From Pyxicephalus adspersus (lineage: Eukaryota; Chordata; Amphibia; Anura; Pyxicephalidae), in the NCBI RefSeq assembly GCF_032062135.1, contig NC_092859.1, positions 69,388,239 through 69,452,238 on the forward strand: a DNA stretch of 64,000 nt. The letters are read 5' to 3'. Positions 61,016-64,000 of the stretch are shown here, one piece after another. The translations under genes and the position numbers were made by a program. How positions within the stretch are numbered: position 1 is the stretch's first letter; each line of letters opens with the position of its first letter. The notes beneath the pieces are model-generated. The model worked only from the letters and a program-made list of their open reading frames with translations. It was not told the origin of the DNA and ran no database searches.

Positions 61016-61192
61016 TTTAATAAATCAGGGCCAATATGTTCATCCCACTCCAACTACCTACTTCTGGCAAAATGTTTGGTTATGTATAAAACAAAAATGG
61101 AAAATCAATGTAAGTGCCAATTGGTATACATATAACTGTCCTAGATCTCTTCTGTGTGCTTTGTAGATCATATTTATGCTTTGCAGTTTCCT
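61016..61192 (-). repeat. Inverted copy of the 57.6-57.8 kb repeat, touching the gap
   Basis: Nearly identical to the reverse complement of 57623-57792, with a short insertion near 61098. Its first bases, TTTAATAAATCAGGG, are the end of a family A fold-back, and they abut the gap directly. Confidence 0.8.
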
Positions 61193-61799
61193 GCAGTAAA
61201 TAACATTAATTTTAATGCCCGAAAACCTCATTATGTCCTATGTGACTGATCCACATCTCTGCATTGCTGGTTAGTGTATGAAAGGGTAATTTAATTTCAT
61301 CTATGTGTGTTATGATTTGATCAGAGTTGGTATCAAGGTGTTTAAAACTGCATTTGTCAACTGTATTTGTCAAAAAATCTACAATTGTCATCGGAGAAAC
61401 ATGGCTAACCTTGTTCTAAAAGATGAGAACTGCTACCTGCTACTGTTCTTACCCTGGTGTCATAGAGACAAAAACTAATATAATAAATTCACAGATGTCA
61501 GCAGTTCAGTTATATCCCACAAGCATGCATGTTGGGACGTTTAACAGTCAGCCCCTGACATTGATTTTATCTATCAGTCTATCAGCTATGAAAACAAACC
61601 TAGTCAATAAACTTTTCCCTTCATAGTTTATTAGTGGGCCAAGTTGTAATAGTATCCATTGACAGCAACGGTAACTCAATCTTACTGGAAATGAACAAGA
61701 TCTAGCAGGGGCCATGGGTCTACAGCAAATGATGACTATGTTGTACCAGTACTGTTGGCCAATGTTTTCACTGAGTAAAGAACAGACTGGCGATAATAT

Positions 61800-62430
61800 C
61801 TTGTTTCAGAGAACCTGTGAAGATCAGGGATGATTACTCGCCCAGTCTGACATGGAATATAAAATGTCTCATGCATGATGGATTGGTCCCATGGGAAGGC
61901 CTATTTTTCCATCAGCCCGCCAGACTATTTTGTCATTGTTTTTCTCGATCCATCCCATGGCTCCTGCGATTTAGTATGACCTACTGTGAATAGTCTTCAT
62001 GCGCTCATGAGAGTCTCTAATTGAAAAGCTAATTGCAATTAATCCTTTGCTGCAAATACTTCAAAATCTAAAGCTTGCAGCTGTTCCCTAACCTTCAAAG
62101 TCAGCAGTGTGAGGCTGCATTCTTATACATGTCTGCAACAGGAAACATTTCAATGAAATGTGAGTGACCTGTTGACAGGACTGGCTAGAATCCAGACTGG
62201 GAATGTATGCTGAATATTAGCAGCTGGATGGCAGCTCCCCCCTTGCACAGCAAAACATTGCCACCAGGACAGGACTCCAGGCCTGGGAACAGTTTAAATT
62301 AATCTTTTCAATAATATTTGAGCAGTGAGTCTCTGAGGCCCTGTCATATGGCAGTAAATTTATTTAGCTCATGTCCATGTGACAACACAATGAATCACAT
62401 TCATAATTATAGCATAATAAATGTGATGAA
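61800..62430. promoter_or_regulatory. Candidate conserved non-coding element
   Basis: A high-complexity, repeat-free block. It has dense homeodomain-type cores (CTAATTG, GCTAATTG, CAATTAATCC around 62016-62045), E-boxes CAGCTG at 62078-62083 and 62221-62226, and no open frame. The texture resembles deeply conserved developmental enhancers, but conservation cannot be checked here. Confidence 0.3.
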
Positions 62431-64000
62431 GGCTAGGTTTAATAGTCCATAGAGCACCTTTTACGAAACTCATCATCTTTTACCATGTCAATAGATACAT
62501 TATGCCAAAGGTTGTCAACTGTGGTACACAAAGAGCCTTTGGGAAATTAGTCTATGGAATTTTTGGCAAAATTTAGAATAAAAGCTTATGAAAATATTTT
62601 GTAAGAACTTTACATTTTAGCTGTTGTAAAGCAACATCAGAGTTTGTGAAGTGCAGTGGGATACAAAAAAAAGACCATTGTACTCTAAATATTCCGTTGC
62701 CTTTAGGACTTTGGGTTTTGTGCTTTGGAAATACCCATTGTAAAGTGCAGATCTTACACTAGCAACTATGCTGCAGGGATTTCTAGCAGCTACCTACCTT
62801 TCTGCTTATTCCCTTGGTTTGTAGGTAGCTACAGTGCTGCTGCTGTAGCTGGCTACAATACTTACTTATGAAGCTACAAATTACTGAAGTGTCGTGGACA
62901 GCCGCACTGGATAACATGAGCAGCTACTAAAACTGTCAGTTCTGTTGCTTACTCCAAACTAAAAAGGCAAAATTTAGCAACAAATCACATACAATCCTAG
63001 AGACATGGAACGTTCATTGACTTCATTTTTTTCTTTTATTAACTTTAACTCTTTAAGCTTTAAAATTAATGTGGATTGCAGTAAGACAATGCATTAGTTT
63101 GAATGAGTTTTCAACGTACAACAGACCTTTAAATGTGCAACCATTTTTTCTGCTATGCAAAGAAAGTTGGTTAAAAAGTAAGTTTGTTATGTTTGTTAAG
63201 TTATGGTACGACCCTGGATCATTATGGCAGCCAGGAATTTTCACTAAATAGCTAGTTGTGCAGAGCTAATATTGCAAGTGGTATCTGATGCCACAATACC
63301 GACTGTGTGATGTGGTTCCATATGCAGCATCCAATACACTTAGTGATAAATACCAACCAAAGCTGTAATTGTGTTACAGGCTGCCTTTTGGTAATTTTCT
63401 CAGTATAGTGACAGCATCAGATAACATAGATTTTACTGCAAAAGCAAAGCCTGATCTTAAAAAAATGCAATGTGATGAAGAAAAAATTCACTTTCTTATA
63501 AATGTTTTAAACCACAATAAAAACCTAAGCATACATAGAGCAGACTTAAGGCCAAAAGAAAAAAACATACTTGTTCTGCTTCCAAAAAAGCCCAATAATG
63601 AGCTGATCAGGATTTTCATGCACAATTACAGTTACATATAGCTAATGTATATATGTAATAAAGTCTTGTCTTGTAAGAGTCCACAAATCATCAAGCAGCC
63701 TCTGATGAAAGGTAATTTATTAGCAGTATTTTATTATGAAGATACAACACTGAGGAGACAGGCTTCTAGACTTTTCAAAGACTGATGCGGCCACGGTTAA
63801 AACAGCCAACACAAATTTTGTGGAATGAGACGTTTTCCATTCCCACAAAAGTTTTTTTTCCAAGAAAATGGGTCTATGTGTACACAGGAAGTCTGCCCTC
63901 ATAGCCTTTTTTCAGTGGATTGACACATGATAATAATTTAGATATACATTGCCCACAGTGTAATAAAGGAAGAGGAGCAGCTAGCCTGAATCACTATAAA
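62431..64000. other. Intergenic, no gene recognised
   Basis: Contains a small AGCTACCTAC / GTAGGTAGCT inverted repeat with several further GTAGCT words (62.79-62.88 kb). The 90-residue frame at 63369-63641 has no motif or splice context. Confidence 0.55.

Noticed and set aside
60649..61053. Frames of 121-123 codons consisting almost wholly of X
   Set aside because: They span the run of N; no sequence information.
62788..62880. Repeated AGCTAC/GTAGCT words with a 10-bp inverted pair
   Set aside because: Short, imperfectly spaced, and lacking termini or target duplication. Could be chance or an old repeat.

Overview
The window is vertebrate nuclear DNA, AT-rich and intron- and repeat-bearing, most likely from a frog. 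Two things support this. The only recognisable gene is a two-exon NKX2-5 whose predicted 299-residue product looks amphibian in its N-terminal and C-terminal wording. The repeats (TTAA-flanked CCTCCCTAGCGG elements, fold-back elements beginning TGATTTATTAAAGC, AGCTGCGTACACA elements) are of the kind I associate with ranoid frogs. The species is not determinable from the sequence alone, and the ranoid placement is inference.

Layout. 1-17.9 kb: gene-free DNA with a TTAA-flanked piggyBac-like MITE, a fold-back MITE, hAT-like debris, a dead Tc1-like transposase and a tRNA-SINE/L2-type tail. There is a GATA-site cluster about 9.2 kb before the start codon. A more GC-rich block lies at 15.85-16.18 kb, carrying an NKX-type site, GATA sites and a perfect GTAAGT donor. 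A very AT-rich stretch with a decayed tandem repeat follows. 17.9-21.1 kb: NKX2-5 (plus strand), with a promoter region holding two perfect TGACGTCA sites, three upstream AUGs, a 1175-bp intron with two large palindromes, and a 3' UTR apparently carrying a piggyBac-like MITE. 21.1-37.5 kb: intergenic DNA with only small repeat fragments. 37.5-48.9 kb: a transposon-rich block with a Harbinger-like element of stacked hairpins, two non-autonomous Helitrons in opposite orientation, and fragments of CR1/L2-type, Tc1 and L1-type transposon genes. It also holds a hAT-type element with matching 8-bp target duplication. 48.9-64 kb: intergenic DNA with a full tRNA-derived SINE, a dead Ty3/Gypsy integrase fragment, fold-back MITEs, a 318-base assembly gap, and a high-complexity block near 61.8-62.4 kb that looks like a conserved non-coding element.

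Functionally the window is one cardiac transcription-factor gene standing alone in at least 60 kb of non-coding DNA. I saw no exons of BNIP1 or STC2, the neighbours of NKX2-5 in tetrapods; they would have to lie outside. I found no new multi-gene system. The most interesting observations are the multi-terminus Helitron architecture, the MITE in the NKX2-5 3' UTR, the upstream-AUG layout, and candidate regulatory blocks. Enhancer, UTR and transcription-start statements are inference from motifs only.
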